From assembly GCA_013178155.1 (NCBI GenBank), contig JABLXH010000010.1, positions 1-64,000 of the forward strand: a stretch of 64,000 bases of DNA, read 5' to 3'. Numbering within the stretch: position 1 is the stretch's first letter; each line of letters starts with the position of its first letter. The notes under the pieces are model-generated. The model was not told the origin of the DNA and did not search any database. It worked only from the letters and a program-made list of their open reading frames with translations. This DNA comes from Armatimonadota bacterium (GTDB lineage: Bacteria; Armatimonadota; Zipacnadia; Zipacnadales; UBA11051). Shown here one piece after another: positions 17,802-26,119 of the stretch. The position numbers and the translations under genes were made by a program.

Positions 17802-18944
17802 ATGCGACCACTGGCCGTCTGCCTCTTGTTGGTCGCGGCTCTGGCTGCCGGCCGCGTCCTGGCTGCCGAGGCGTCCCTGCTGTCGGCCTCCGCCCCTGGC
17901 GCCTATGCCGTACGCTTCTGGCCTGATCGGGTGGTGCTGAGCTCCTTGGCTGACACCCCGGTCACCGTCAGCGTGAGCCTGCGTCAGCCGGCGCGGTGGG
18001 CAGTGGCCGACGATGGTCAGCCGCTGGTAGGCGGAAGCTGGCGGTGGGACAAGATGGCGGGATGCGTCTCGTTGGACTTGCCAGCCGGCGACCATCGGGT
18101 GCAGGTCGGCTGGGTCGGCGCCTTCCGCAAGCCCCCGGACGGGCTCACGATCCCCGTGCTGCTCGGTGACCGGCGCGTGGGGACGCTGTCCTGCGTGTTC
18201 CGCTTGCAGGACATGACGGCGACTGGAGCCCTGAACTGCCCCACGGCCCTGGCCCGCGTCCTGGTCCGACCCACCGGTAACCTCCCGACCGGGGACATGG
18301 AACTGCGTTGTGCCAGCCAGACGGTGACGCGCTGGCGTCAGCGCGAGGACGGCCTGCTGTCGGCGGGACTCCTGCCGGTTCACCCGGGAGCGCCCTTCAG
18401 CGTCACCGTCAGCGGCTACAACCTGACCACCTCCCCCGTGGCGGCGGTCGAGCTGCGCGATGTCGAGTTGGCCTACGAGCCGCCGCGAGGGCCTGGCCTG
18501 CCGCCGGACGGCATCGTTATCGAGGCCGAGGGCTACACCGCCGAGGGCAATGGCCGGGCGGGGATTTCAGACCGACACTTCGAGACCAGCGGGGGCAAGT
18601 GCGTCTACAACAACGCGGGTGACGGGCACTGGCTGGAGTGGACGCTGCAGGTGCCAGAAGCTGGCCGGTACGCCCTGTACTGCCGGGCAGCTTGTCAGGA
18701 GGCCGAGAGCCTGCGCACGTTGCAGCTCGACGGCCAGCCACTGCCGGGCGCCGGCCTGGTGCGCTTTCCGGGCACCGGCGGCTGGGGGTACTCAGCAACG
18801 GAGTGGGCCGTCCTGCAGCTCGCCGGCGCGGGTCGGCAGCACCCGCCCCTGGAGCTGTCCGCAGGCCGGCATCGCCTGCGAATGACCGGCATTTCCGGCG
18901 AGCACCTGAACCTGGACTGCTTCGTGCTTGTGAAGCACCGGTAG
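17802..18944 (+). CDS. Secreted protein with C-terminal CBM6/CBM35-like domain
   Basis: The ATG at 17802 opens a strong signal peptide (RPLAVCLLLVAALAAGRVLA). The first ~220 residues are beta-rich and unrecognised, with VDLELRD-like strands. Residues ~235-380 begin VIEAEGYTAEGNG and contain NNAGDGHWLEWTLQVPEAGRYALYCRAAC, then LSAGRHRLRMTGISGEHLNLDCFVL. This is the jelly-roll carbohydrate-binding module found in CBM6/CBM35 proteins. No catalytic domain accompanies it. The ribosome-binding site is poor (GGCGGTG). It most likely displays glycan binding outside the cell. Confidence 0.65.
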   Translation: MRPLAVCLLLVAALAAGRVLAAEASLLSASAPGAYAVRFWPDRVVLSSLADTPVTVSVSLRQPARWAVADDGQPLVGGSWRWDKMAGCVSLDLPAGDHRVQVGWVGAFRKPPDGLTIPVLLGDRRVGTLSCVFRLQDMTATGALNCPTALARVLVRPTGNLPTGDMELRCASQTVTRWRQREDGLLSAGLLPVHPGAPFSVTVSGYNLTTSPVAAVELRDVELAYEPPRGPGLPPDGIVIEAEGYTAEGNGRAGISDRHFETSGGKCVYNNAGDGHWLEWTLQVPEAGRYALYCRAACQEAESLRTLQLDGQPLPGAGLVRFPGTGGWGYSATEWAVLQLAGAGRQHPPLELSAGRHRLRMTGISGEHLNLDCFVLVKHR

Positions 18945-18975
18945 GGGCGCGCGACAGGGGGCAGTACTGGCTGAG

Positions 18976-19656
18976 ATGTCCCCCGACAACTGGTGGCTAC
19001 AGCGCGAGGGCGAGCTCTACGGGCCCTACTCGTTGGCGACGCTGGCCTTCATCCTGCGCGACCAGCGGGCCCGCGCGGAGGACCTGGCGGGTCCCTCGTC
19101 GGAGGGTCCGTGGCAACCCCTGGGTATGCTGGTGGCCGCCATCCCGCCGCCTCCGCCGGTGCCCGTAGCCCAGCCCCCGCCACCACCTGCGCCGGTTCCG
19201 CCCGCGCCGAGGGTTGCCCCCCGGCGGAAGGGCAGCGGCGGCCTGGGCTGGACCGTGGCAATCCTGGTTTTCCTGGCGGCGGCTCTCGCGGCGCCGCTCG
19301 TGACGCTGGTGCCGCCGTACCGCCAAGCGCGGGCCAAGGCGACCCGCGAGGCCGCGATCGCCAGCCTGGAGCAGATCGGCCTGGCGCTCGAACTCTACGC
19401 CCAGGAGCATGACGGCCTGCTGCCGCCGGCCGGGCAGTGGGAAGCCGCTCTCAAGACGATCCTGACCGAGGAGGGGCAACTGCAGAACCCCGGCGGCGCG
19501 GCCTACGTGTACAACGAGCGCCTCGCGGGCCAGCCGTTGCGGCAGGTCAGGCGGACGCCTGGCCAGGAGTTGGCTCGCGACCCCGCAGCCTATGGGGGCG
19601 AGAGCCTGGTGTTGTACGCCGACGGCACGGTCAAGGCCACTCCCGAGCAGAGGTGA
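18976..19656 (+). CDS. GYF_2 (DUF4339)-domain protein fused to a pilin-like C-terminal part
   Basis: Residues 1-55 contain WWLQREGELYGPYSLATLAFIL and PWQPLGML, the GYF_2 domain that binds proline-rich peptides. A Pro/Ala linker follows (~60-85), then one membrane segment (GLGWTVAILVFLAAALAAPLVTLV). After the membrane come RQARAKATREAAIASLEQIGLALELYAQEHDGLLPPA and LYADGTVK, which copy the post-N-terminal part of H-X9-DG prepilins but without the G|FTLIE cleavage site. It is therefore a membrane-tethered hybrid, not an exported pilin. The topology would place the GYF domain inside and the pilin-like part outside. The function is unknown. Confidence 0.65.
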   Translation: MSPDNWWLQREGELYGPYSLATLAFILRDQRARAEDLAGPSSEGPWQPLGMLVAAIPPPPPVPVAQPPPPPAPVPPAPRVAPRRKGSGGLGWTVAILVFLAAALAAPLVTLVPPYRQARAKATREAAIASLEQIGLALELYAQEHDGLLPPAGQWEAALKTILTEEGQLQNPGGAAYVYNERLAGQPLRQVRRTPGQELARDPAAYGGESLVLYADGTVKATPEQR

Positions 19657-19662
19657 GAGCCG

Positions 19663-20937
19663 CTACTCCCCCAGCTCGTTCATGGCGATCCAGGCCTTGT
19701 CGCCAATCTCGTTCGTCGTCTTTAGCCCACCCGGCTGCATGTTGGCGGTGACGATGGCGAACTCCACCCCCGGCCTGATCGCCACCGCCAGACCTGGCTT
19801 GCGGAAGAAGCACGAGCGCACGGTGAGCCGCCCCCTCTCGGCCACGATGGCCCCGTCCTCCGCCTTGAAGTCCACGAAGTGGCAATCGCCGAAGGTCACC
19901 GCGGCGTCGCCCTGCAGGTGCGCCACGCGCCCCGCGATGCCCCAGAAGTTGCAGTTCACCAGGGCCATCGTCCCTTTGGCTTCGGGGGCCACGATGATGG
20001 CCGTATTGGGCTCCCCGGCGAAGGCGGTGAACTCGCCGTTGGTGATCTGCAGGCCGATGGGCTGCATGCCGTCCACCTGCACGCAGGTGCGGCAGTCATC
20101 GGCGCCGATGCCCAGGAACTGCCCGTTGCACGCGCCCGCCTGGGTGGCGATGAAGTGATAGCCAATCTTGGCCGCGAAGACGAAGGTGTTGGTGCAGTAC
20201 TGCCAGTCGGTGCGGCCGAAGATGAAGGCCTCGAGGTTGTCCATCATGTACCGTGCGGTGTCGAAAGTGTGGTCCTTGCCGTCGTCCTGCGGAATGGAGG
20301 GATGCCCGCTGCGCTGCCAATAGTGCGGGTTGAAGTGCACGTTCTCGATCCGCCCGATGTCCGAGCAGCCGTCCACCCGGATGCCCTTGCGCAATACACA
20401 GCCATAGACGTTGCGCACCACGTGCAGCTCGCTCCAGCCCGGCGCGCCGAAGGAGATGCCCTGGTAGGCATTGACGAAGGTCACGTTCTCGACGGTGTTG
20501 TGCATCCCTTCGCCGTGGATGGCCCAGGGGTAGGGCACGATATCGTCCCACTTCTGCTCGGGCCAGACCAGCGTGAAGCCCTTGATGGCGCTGGACTGGT
20601 TCAGGCGGATGGCTGGCGTCCCGTTCTCGTCGCCGCGCCCGCCGGTGAGGAGCAACGCCGAGCCCTTGTCCACGGCGGCGTGGTGGGGCATCTCCCAGGC
20701 GCCCTGGAGGCAGACGCCAGTGGGGATGTTGAGGTTGCCGGCGATGAGGTACTGGCCCGGGGGCAGTTCCAGCGTCCCACCAGTAGCTGCCAGCGCATCC
20801 AGCGCCGCCTGGAGGGCCGCCGTGTCGTCGGTCTTACCGTCACCGGCGACCCCGGCAGGCTTGTCGGCGGCAAAGGAGGGCAAGGCTAACAGGACGGAGA
20901 GGATGAGCAGGATAACGAGGGCGGAGACGGGAGTCAT
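19663..20937 (-). CDS. Secreted pectate-lyase-like beta-helix protein
   Basis: The start at 20937 is set by GAGGAGG eight bases upstream and by the signal peptide TPVSALVILLILSVLLALPSFAA. The mature part starts VAGDGKTDDTAALQAALDALAATGGTLELPPGQYLI, the hallmark entry of pectate-lyase-3/GH28-type helices, followed by asparagine- and valine-rich rungs (NTVENVTFVNAYQGISFG). Length is 424 residues. Catalytic residues were not identified. It stands 121 bp downstream of galK on the same strand and converges on the GYF gene. Confidence 0.73.
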   Translation of the reverse strand: MTPVSALVILLILSVLLALPSFAADKPAGVAGDGKTDDTAALQAALDALAATGGTLELPPGQYLIAGNLNIPTGVCLQGAWEMPHHAAVDKGSALLLTGGRGDENGTPAIRLNQSSAIKGFTLVWPEQKWDDIVPYPWAIHGEGMHNTVENVTFVNAYQGISFGAPGWSELHVVRNVYGCVLRKGIRVDGCSDIGRIENVHFNPHYWQRSGHPSIPQDDGKDHTFDTARYMMDNLEAFIFGRTDWQYCTNTFVFAAKIGYHFIATQAGACNGQFLGIGADDCRTCVQVDGMQPIGLQITNGEFTAFAGEPNTAIIVAPEAKGTMALVNCNFWGIAGRVAHLQGDAAVTFGDCHFVDFKAEDGAIVAERGRLTVRSCFFRKPGLAVAIRPGVEFAIVTANMQPGGLKTTNEIGDKAWIAMNELGE

Positions 20938-21058
20938 CGTCGGTGGAACCTCCTCATTGGAGCCATCGAGTTCTTTGGACCGGTCCTGCTGCTCGGCAAC
21001 GGTAGGAGCGGTCACGAGACCGCGACCGCACCTGCCTGCCACGGTCTGCTGCCCGCTC

Positions 21059-22216
21059 CTACCGGCAAAGGCCCGCCCCGGCCGCTGCCTCCACGGCAAA
21101 GATGCGCGGCTCGCGCCCCGTGGCGGCGTGGTAGCGCGGGGCCAGGGTCGCGGCGAACTCGTCCACGGCCGCTCGCTCCACCGCCGCCATGGCGCAGCCG
21201 CCGAAGCCCGCGCCGACCATACGCGCCCCCAGACAGCCCTCCTGCTCCCGCGCCAGGGCGCAGATGATGTCCAGCTCCTCGCAACTCACCTCATAGTCAT
21301 CCTTGAGGCTGAAGTGCGAGCCGTCCAGGAGCCTGCCGAAGGCGGCCCAGTCACCGGCACCCATCACGTCCAGCGCTTGCAGCACGCGCTCGTTCTCGGT
21401 CAGGACATGGCGGCAGCGGCGATAGACCACATCGCCGAGAAGCTCCTTGTCGCGCTCGATCTGCTCGCGCGTCACCTCGCGGAGGGTGGGGACGCCGAAA
21501 TGCCGGGCGGCGCTCTCGCATTGGGCGCGGCGCTCGTTATAGCCGGACTCGGCCAGCTCCCGGGGCTTGGCGGTGTCCAGCACAAAGAAGACCGGCGCAC
21601 CCGCTGCCAGGGGCACATTGCGCGTCTCCAGGCTGCGGCAATCCAGCAGCAGCGCGTGGCCCTCGGTGCACAGCCCCACCGCGAACTGGTCCATGATGCC
21701 GCAGTTGACGCCCACGAACTGGTTCTCGGCCTTCTGGCACAGCAGGGCCAGGTCGCGCCCCGGCATCTCCACCCCGGCCAGGGCCAGGAAGGCCAGGCCG
21801 CAGGCCGTCTCCACCGCCGCCGAGGACGAGACGCCGGCGCTGAGCGGGATGTCGCCGGTCAGCAGCAGGTCGCCACCCGGCACAGCCACCCCCGCCTCGC
21901 CCAGCGCCCAGGCGACACCCCGGACGTAGTTGGCCCACAGGCGCGTGTCGTCGCGCTCCGGATCAGCGGGGTTGAACTCGTCGCTCTCGCCATAGGCTTC
22001 GGCCCACACGCGCACGCTGCCCTCACGGGCCGCGAAGGCCGCGTAGCAGGCGCGGTTCAGCGCAATGGGCAGGACGAAGCCGCCGTTGTAGTCGGTGTGT
22101 TCGCCCAGCAGGTTCAGCCGTCCCGGCGCGCGGGCCACGCGGACAGGCCCGGCGCTGTCGGGGAAGCGGGCGGCGAAGGCGGCGTTGAGGCTGGTGAGAT
22201 CGTAGCCTTGAGACAT
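21059..22216 (-). CDS. galK: Galactokinase
   Basis: A 385-residue GHMP kinase that phosphorylates galactose at C1 with ATP, the entry step of the Leloir pathway. The galactokinase signature GRLNLLGEHTDYNGGFVLP lies at ~32-50, the ATP loop SAGVSSSAAVETA at ~125, the catalytic Asp in NCGIMDQF (~173), and the third GHMP motif MVGAGFGGCAM near the C terminus. The length is normal. No galT or galE is seen nearby. It follows an RsmC-like gene by 16 bp and a membrane-protein gene, so all three are probably one transcript. Confidence 0.93.
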   Translation of the reverse strand: MSQGYDLTSLNAAFAARFPDSAGPVRVARAPGRLNLLGEHTDYNGGFVLPIALNRACYAAFAAREGSVRVWAEAYGESDEFNPADPERDDTRLWANYVRGVAWALGEAGVAVPGGDLLLTGDIPLSAGVSSSAAVETACGLAFLALAGVEMPGRDLALLCQKAENQFVGVNCGIMDQFAVGLCTEGHALLLDCRSLETRNVPLAAGAPVFFVLDTAKPRELAESGYNERRAQCESAARHFGVPTLREVTREQIERDKELLGDVVYRRCRHVLTENERVLQALDVMGAGDWAAFGRLLDGSHFSLKDDYEVSCEELDIICALAREQEGCLGARMVGAGFGGCAMAAVERAAVDEFAATLAPRYHAATGREPRIFAVEAAAGAGLCR

Positions 22217-22232
22217 GGAGGTCCCTCAATGG

Positions 22233-22847
22233 TCAGTCGTCAGCGGTCCGCGCCCATAGCACGCGGAAGCCGCCGGTGATGCTCACGGTGCGCGTCGCGG
22301 CGAAGCGCTCGGCCATGTACTGCAGATAGCGCTTGGCGCCCTTGTTGGTGGGGATCACCAGCCACAGCTCGCCGCCGGGCGTCAGGCGCGTGGCGGCATC
22401 GGCGATCAGGGCCTCGACCGCCTGTCGCCCCGCCCGCAGGGGCGGGTTGGAGACGATGGCCTCGTAGCGCTCATCGCCCAGGGCCTCAGGCGCGGCCCCG
22501 GCGATGACCCGGACGTTGGGCAGGCGCAGCTCCCGGGCGTTTCTCTCGGCGAGCACCGCGGCTCGCTGGTTGACTTCCACCAGCGTCACCTGACACTCGG
22601 GGCACAACTGTGCCGCCACGAGGCCCAGGAAGCCATAGCCCGCGCCCCAGTCCAGTACGCGCATCCCCGGCCGAAGCTGCAGTTCCCGCGCCAGCAGCAG
22701 ACTGCCCCGGTCCACATGCCCGGCGGAGAAGACACCCGCGTCGGCCCAAAGGTCCAGGACCAGCCCTCGCACCTCCACCCGCACGCGCTGTTCGCGTGAG
22801 GCGGCCGCAGGCTGTGACGAGAAGTAGTGTTGTGGCTGCTTGCGCAT
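22233..22847 (-). CDS. RsmC-like class I SAM-dependent methyltransferase
   Basis: A 204-residue single-domain methyltransferase. The SAM-binding motif I is VLDWGAGYGFLGLVAAQ (~63), the acidic loop is VTLVEVNQRAAVLAERNA, and the catalytic motif IV is SNPPLRAG (~136), as in guanine-N2 methyltransferases of 16S rRNA (RsmC/RsmD, MTS domain). The pre-motif YFSSQPAA and DAGVFSAGHVDRGS match short RsmC homologues that lack the duplicated N-terminal domain. rRNA methylation is the likely role. It sits between a membrane-protein gene and galK. Confidence 0.82.
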   Translation of the reverse strand: MRKQPQHYFSSQPAAASREQRVRVEVRGLVLDLWADAGVFSAGHVDRGSLLLARELQLRPGMRVLDWGAGYGFLGLVAAQLCPECQVTLVEVNQRAAVLAERNARELRLPNVRVIAGAAPEALGDERYEAIVSNPPLRAGRQAVEALIADAATRLTPGGELWLVIPTNKGAKRYLQYMAERFAATRTVSITGGFRVLWARTADD

Positions 22848-22865
22848 GGCAGGGCCGCTGCCCGG

Positions 22866-23555
22866 CTACCTCCCCACCGTATGTCCCTTCAGCGTCGCCT
22901 GGCCCCTGGTGACCGTCACACTCTCGAACTCTACCCCCGTCTTCTGCGGCGACCACTGGCTCTGCTGGCGGTTGAGGCCCTGCTGGATCTTCTGCCGGAT
23001 GGCAGCGGGGGCGTTCATGCTCCCGATCTTGGCCGATTCCACTCCGAATTGCAGTCCGCCGTTGACAATGATCGGCGCCGCGATGATAGTCAGGTTCACG
23101 TCTCTCCCTCGCCAGTCCACGGTCAGAATGATGTAGACTTTCTCGTCAGCGAAGTAGGCCTTGGCGGACTTGACCTCATCGCGGCCTTGCAGCATCCGCG
23201 AGATCTCCTGGTTCAGCTCGGCGTCGCTCACGTAGAGCGTCACCGGCCCCCTCTGCCCGGTCCGCACGGCCTCCGCCACGCTCGCCACCTGCTGTTTCAG
23301 CGGCAGGGCCGTGGTCCCGCTGGGGGTAGTGGCCGGCGGTGCAGGTGTTGGAGTGCTGCTGGGTTGTGCTGTGTCGGCGGCATAGCGCTGCTGTACATCC
23401 GGCGGCAGGGCGGGCTGGCCCATGAGCTGGGAGTAGATGATGCCGGCGACGACCGCGGCCAGAGCAAACCCCGCAGCGCAGCCCAGACCGACCGCGAGGA
23501 AGGTGTGCCGGCGCCGGTCAGCCGGGGTCAGCGCAGGTTGATAGCGGCGAGCCAT
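22866..23555 (-). CDS. Membrane-anchored protein of unknown function, YpmS-like
   Basis: A 229-residue protein with one N-terminal membrane helix (TFLAVGLGCAAGFALAAVVAGIIY), a Thr/Pro-rich linker (~60-85) and an extracytoplasmic alpha/beta part beginning PVTLYVSDAELNQEISRML. That start, together with a repeated DVNLTIIAAPIIVNGGLQFG strand and a conserved EFESVTVTRGQATLKGHT end, resembles YpmS/LmeA-type lipid-binding proteins. I do not recognise a precise family. It is the first gene of the run leading to galK. Confidence 0.5.
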   Translation of the reverse strand: MARRYQPALTPADRRRHTFLAVGLGCAAGFALAAVVAGIIYSQLMGQPALPPDVQQRYAADTAQPSSTPTPAPPATTPSGTTALPLKQQVASVAEAVRTGQRGPVTLYVSDAELNQEISRMLQGRDEVKSAKAYFADEKVYIILTVDWRGRDVNLTIIAAPIIVNGGLQFGVESAKIGSMNAPAAIRQKIQQGLNRQQSQWSPQKTGVEFESVTVTRGQATLKGHTVGR

Positions 23556-23691
23556 GTCGGCGGTCCTCCGGCAGGATAGCGCGGAAGGGCAGTTCCCCCT
23601 TGGCCCGGAGAATTCCTGCCGAGAGGGTTAGGGCCCCGCTGGCGCGAAAGGGGCGCGGCCGGGCGATGCCGACCATGTATCGGAGCGCGAC

Positions 23692-24465
23692 GTGCCCACG
23701 TACAATGCTACGGGAATCACCCTCGGCGCCCACAAGTACGGCGATGCCGCACGCGTCGTCACCTTCTTCACGCGGGAGCGCGGCAAGGTCGAGGCCACGG
23801 CGCGGGGCATCGGCAAACCAGGCAGCAAGCTGGCGGCGGCAGTGGAGCCCTTCACCCTGTCGCGTCTGCAGTTCGCCGAGGGTCGGGACCTGGACCGGCT
23901 GACCCAGGCCGAGGTGCTGCAAGGGTACGTGCCCCTGCGCCAGGACATGCGCCGCTACGCCTACGGGGCTGCGCTGCTGGAGCTGACAGCGCTTACCACC
24001 GAGCCCGGTCAGGCCGTCCCGGATCTCTTCGAGGCGCTGGTTGCGGCGCTCGCCGCCCTGGCTGGCGCCACCGACCTGGAGCTGATCTTCTGGGCCTACA
24101 CACTGCGGCTCTTGCAGACCCAGGGCAACGCCCCCGAAATCGAGCACTGTGTGCACTGCGGCGCCAGGATAACCGGGCAGGTGTGGCATCTTGCGGTCGA
24201 AGGCGGGTTCGTGTGTCGTGACTGTTCGCCGCAGAGCAACGGTCGGGCTCAAGTCAGTGGCGCTGCGGTGGGCGCGCTCCGGGGTCTGGTCACCCTCCCC
24301 TTTGATCGCCTGGACCGACTCTCGCTCAGTCAGGGCGTGCGCCGCGAGGTGGGCCGCGTGATCCGTGCCCACCTTTCGTACCATGTGAGTGGGGAACTGC
24401 GTAGTCTGGCGTTTCTGGACAAGGTCAGCCGGGCAAAAGGCCGTTCTGACGCGGACTTGTCGTGA
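23692..24465 (+). CDS. recO: DNA repair protein RecO
   Basis: A 257-residue RecO, which loads RecA onto SSB-coated DNA with RecR in the RecFOR pathway. The N-terminal OB fold opens YNATGITLGAHKYGDAARVVTFFTRERGKVEATARGIGKPGSKLA, the standard RecO pattern. A C-terminal zinc finger follows with CVHCGARI and CRDC pairs. A GTG start at 23692 is used. recF, its pathway partner, is 23 kb away in the replication cluster. A stem-poor AT-rich region follows. Confidence 0.93.
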   Translation: MPTYNATGITLGAHKYGDAARVVTFFTRERGKVEATARGIGKPGSKLAAAVEPFTLSRLQFAEGRDLDRLTQAEVLQGYVPLRQDMRRYAYGAALLELTALTTEPGQAVPDLFEALVAALAALAGATDLELIFWAYTLRLLQTQGNAPEIEHCVHCGARITGQVWHLAVEGGFVCRDCSPQSNGRAQVSGAAVGALRGLVTLPFDRLDRLSLSQGVRREVGRVIRAHLSYHVSGELRSLAFLDKVSRAKGRSDADLS

Positions 24466-24479
24466 CGTGCAACGGGCGC

Positions 24480-24511
24480 TCAAGAAAAGTTCCCAAAATC
24501 TTCAAGAAAAG
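24480..24511 (+). repeat. Pair of 10-bp direct repeats upstream of the prepilin
   Basis: TCAAGAAAAG occurs at 24480-24489 and again at 24502-24511, centre to centre 22 bp, about two helical turns. They lie in an unusually AT-rich patch of this GC-rich window, 75-105 bp upstream of the prepilin ATG, and could bind a dimeric regulator. Confidence 0.45.
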
Positions 24512-24585
24512 ACTCGCAATGGGTAAGGAGTTTTGTTAGACTTGGCGAACATTGGTCCCACAAATGCGAGAAGGAGGTCGTAGGT

Positions 24586-25222
24586 ATGCGCCGAAAGGGT
24601 TTTTACGCTTATTGAGCTTCTCGTCGTCATCGCGATTATCGCGATCCTGGCTGCCATCCTGTTCCCAGTCTTCGCCAAAGCTCGTGAGAAGGCCCGCCAG
24701 ACTTCCTGTCTCAGCAATCTGAAGCAGATCGGTCTTGCCTGCATGATGTATGCCCAGGACTATGACGAGCGGATGGTACCCGAGTACGTCTGCCCGCCCG
24801 GCGGCAAGAATATGTTCATCCGTTGGTCCGGCCGCCTCGACCCTTACATCAAGAATAGCCAGATCTGGACCTGTCCGAGCGACGTTGACACCAACTACGG
24901 CACCTACGGCATGTTCTACGGTTGGAGCTCCTGGATGACCACCATCACGGGTGGCGGACAGTGTTACAACCAGGGTGGCGTGCCCATCAACAAGATCGCC
25001 AACCCCGCCGACATCGGCGTCATCGCCGACACCATGGACTGCTACTACCCCGGCAACGCCAACAACTACTGGGGCTGGAAGCCAGCAGGCTATGTCTGTG
25101 GCCGCTTCTCCGCCCGCCACAACGATGGCGCCAACGTCACCTTCGCTGACGGCCATGCCAAGTGGCTGAACCGCGACGCTTTGGGGCCGAACACCAAGGT
25201 CTGGCAGCCGATCTGGAACTAA
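24586..25222 (+). pseudogene. Type IV prepilin-like H-X9-DG protein gene with a +1 frameshift at the cleavage site
   Basis: A strong GAAGGAGG and the ATG at 24586 give MRRKGF, then the frame ends at TGA 24613. In the next frame the sequence continues without a break as [21 protein letters not shown], then [21 protein letters not shown], to a normal end at 25222. The T-run at 24600-24604 holds five T where four would keep frame, so one extra base sits exactly at the G|FTLIE processing site. The C terminus has [13 protein letters not shown], an exact H-X9-DG motif. The restored protein (~211 residues) would be a secreted pseudopilin or surface pilin. It may be a sequencing error, true decay or slippage. 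Confidence 0.85.
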
Positions 25223-25252
25223 CCTGACCACGACGCTGAAGTGCGTTCCCCC

Positions 25253-25281
25253 AGGACCCTCGGAGACCTTCCGAGGGTCCT
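25253..25281 (+). terminator. Perfect hairpin after the prepilin gene
   Basis: AGGACCCTCGGA and TCCGAGGGTCCT form a perfect 12-bp stem with loop GACCT, 30 bp after the stop. It lacks a T-run, so termination may be partial or the hairpin may protect the mRNA 3' end. Confidence 0.6.
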
Positions 25282-25333
25282 GCCCTGACTGGGGGCCCAG
25301 AGGCGCGCCGCCAGCCTGCCAGGGAGGGTAGAG

Positions 25334-26011
25334 ATGGCTGCCAGGACTTCGGAGAAGGGCGCAGGCTGCGTGGTGCTTTTCGGCGTCGTCTTCGCCCTCG
25401 TCTGGCTCTTCGCGGCGGGCATGACGCTTTGGCAAAGCACTGATCCCACCGCCCCAGTCACCATCAATGACCGCCCTGCCACGCCCGTGGAGGCGCAGCT
25501 CTTCCTGTGCTGCTTCTCGATGCTGAGCGTCATGGCGGCAACCGGGGGCATCGTCATCGCGACCTTTGGCCTCCAGGCTGGGCCGCTGGTGCAACGCGTC
25601 GTGGCCGGCGGCCTCGTATTGCTCTGGTATGGCGTTGCAGTGGGTGTCGCCACGCGCCCGCTCTTTGCCGGCGGTCCACCGATCCTGGGCATGACAGTCC
25701 TGCTGACCTATGGTTTCCTGGGCTTGCTGCCCGCGGCCTACGCCTTCGGCGAACCGGAAGAGAAGCTGACGCCCCGGCCTCTGCTGGTGACCCTGACGAA
25801 ACTCGGTGCGGGTACCGCAGTCATCACCGGAGCCCTCCTGACGCTCCTCGTCTATCTGGGAAGCCACCTGGTGGGCAAGCGCCCCACGTTTGACGACACG
25901 GCAGGTCTGCACCACACGGCCAACTACGCCCTGGTGATCGCGATAGAGGTCGTCCTGGCAGGCTGGTTTCTGGGCTACCGATTGCGCGGTGGCCGCCTGG
26001 AGCGCGTGTGA
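25334..26011 (+). CDS. Multi-pass membrane protein of unknown function
   Basis: A 225-residue protein with about five hydrophobic segments: CVVLFGVVFALVWLFAAGM, LFLCCFSMLSVMAATGGIVIA, VVAGGLVLLWYGVAVGV, TVLLTYGFLGLLPAAYAF, TAVITGALLTLLVYLG and ALVIAIEVVLAGWFLGY. No family motif was recognised and no signal peptide is separate from the first helix. It follows GGGAGGG. It stands alone between the prepilin terminator and the DapA-like gene. Confidence 0.6.
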   Translation: MAARTSEKGAGCVVLFGVVFALVWLFAAGMTLWQSTDPTAPVTINDRPATPVEAQLFLCCFSMLSVMAATGGIVIATFGLQAGPLVQRVVAGGLVLLWYGVAVGVATRPLFAGGPPILGMTVLLTYGFLGLLPAAYAFGEPEEKLTPRPLLVTLTKLGAGTAVITGALLTLLVYLGSHLVGKRPTFDDTAGLHHTANYALVIAIEVVLAGWFLGYRLRGGRLERV

Positions 26012-26119
26012 GGCGACGAGGGGTCGTGCCATTCACAGAGGTGGGGGCCGGCCGAGGGGCGAAAGCTGCCGGTGCCCGCACTCCGACGATGCCAACGCTT
26101 TGCCTACGGGGTTAGGCTC

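Noticed and set aside
20573-22279. 568-residue plus-strand ORF
   Set aside because: Covers galK and the pectate-lyase-like gene in antisense; galK motifs are unambiguous on the minus strand.
24536-26032. 498-residue minus-strand ORF
   Set aside because: Shadow of the frameshifted prepilin and the membrane protein.
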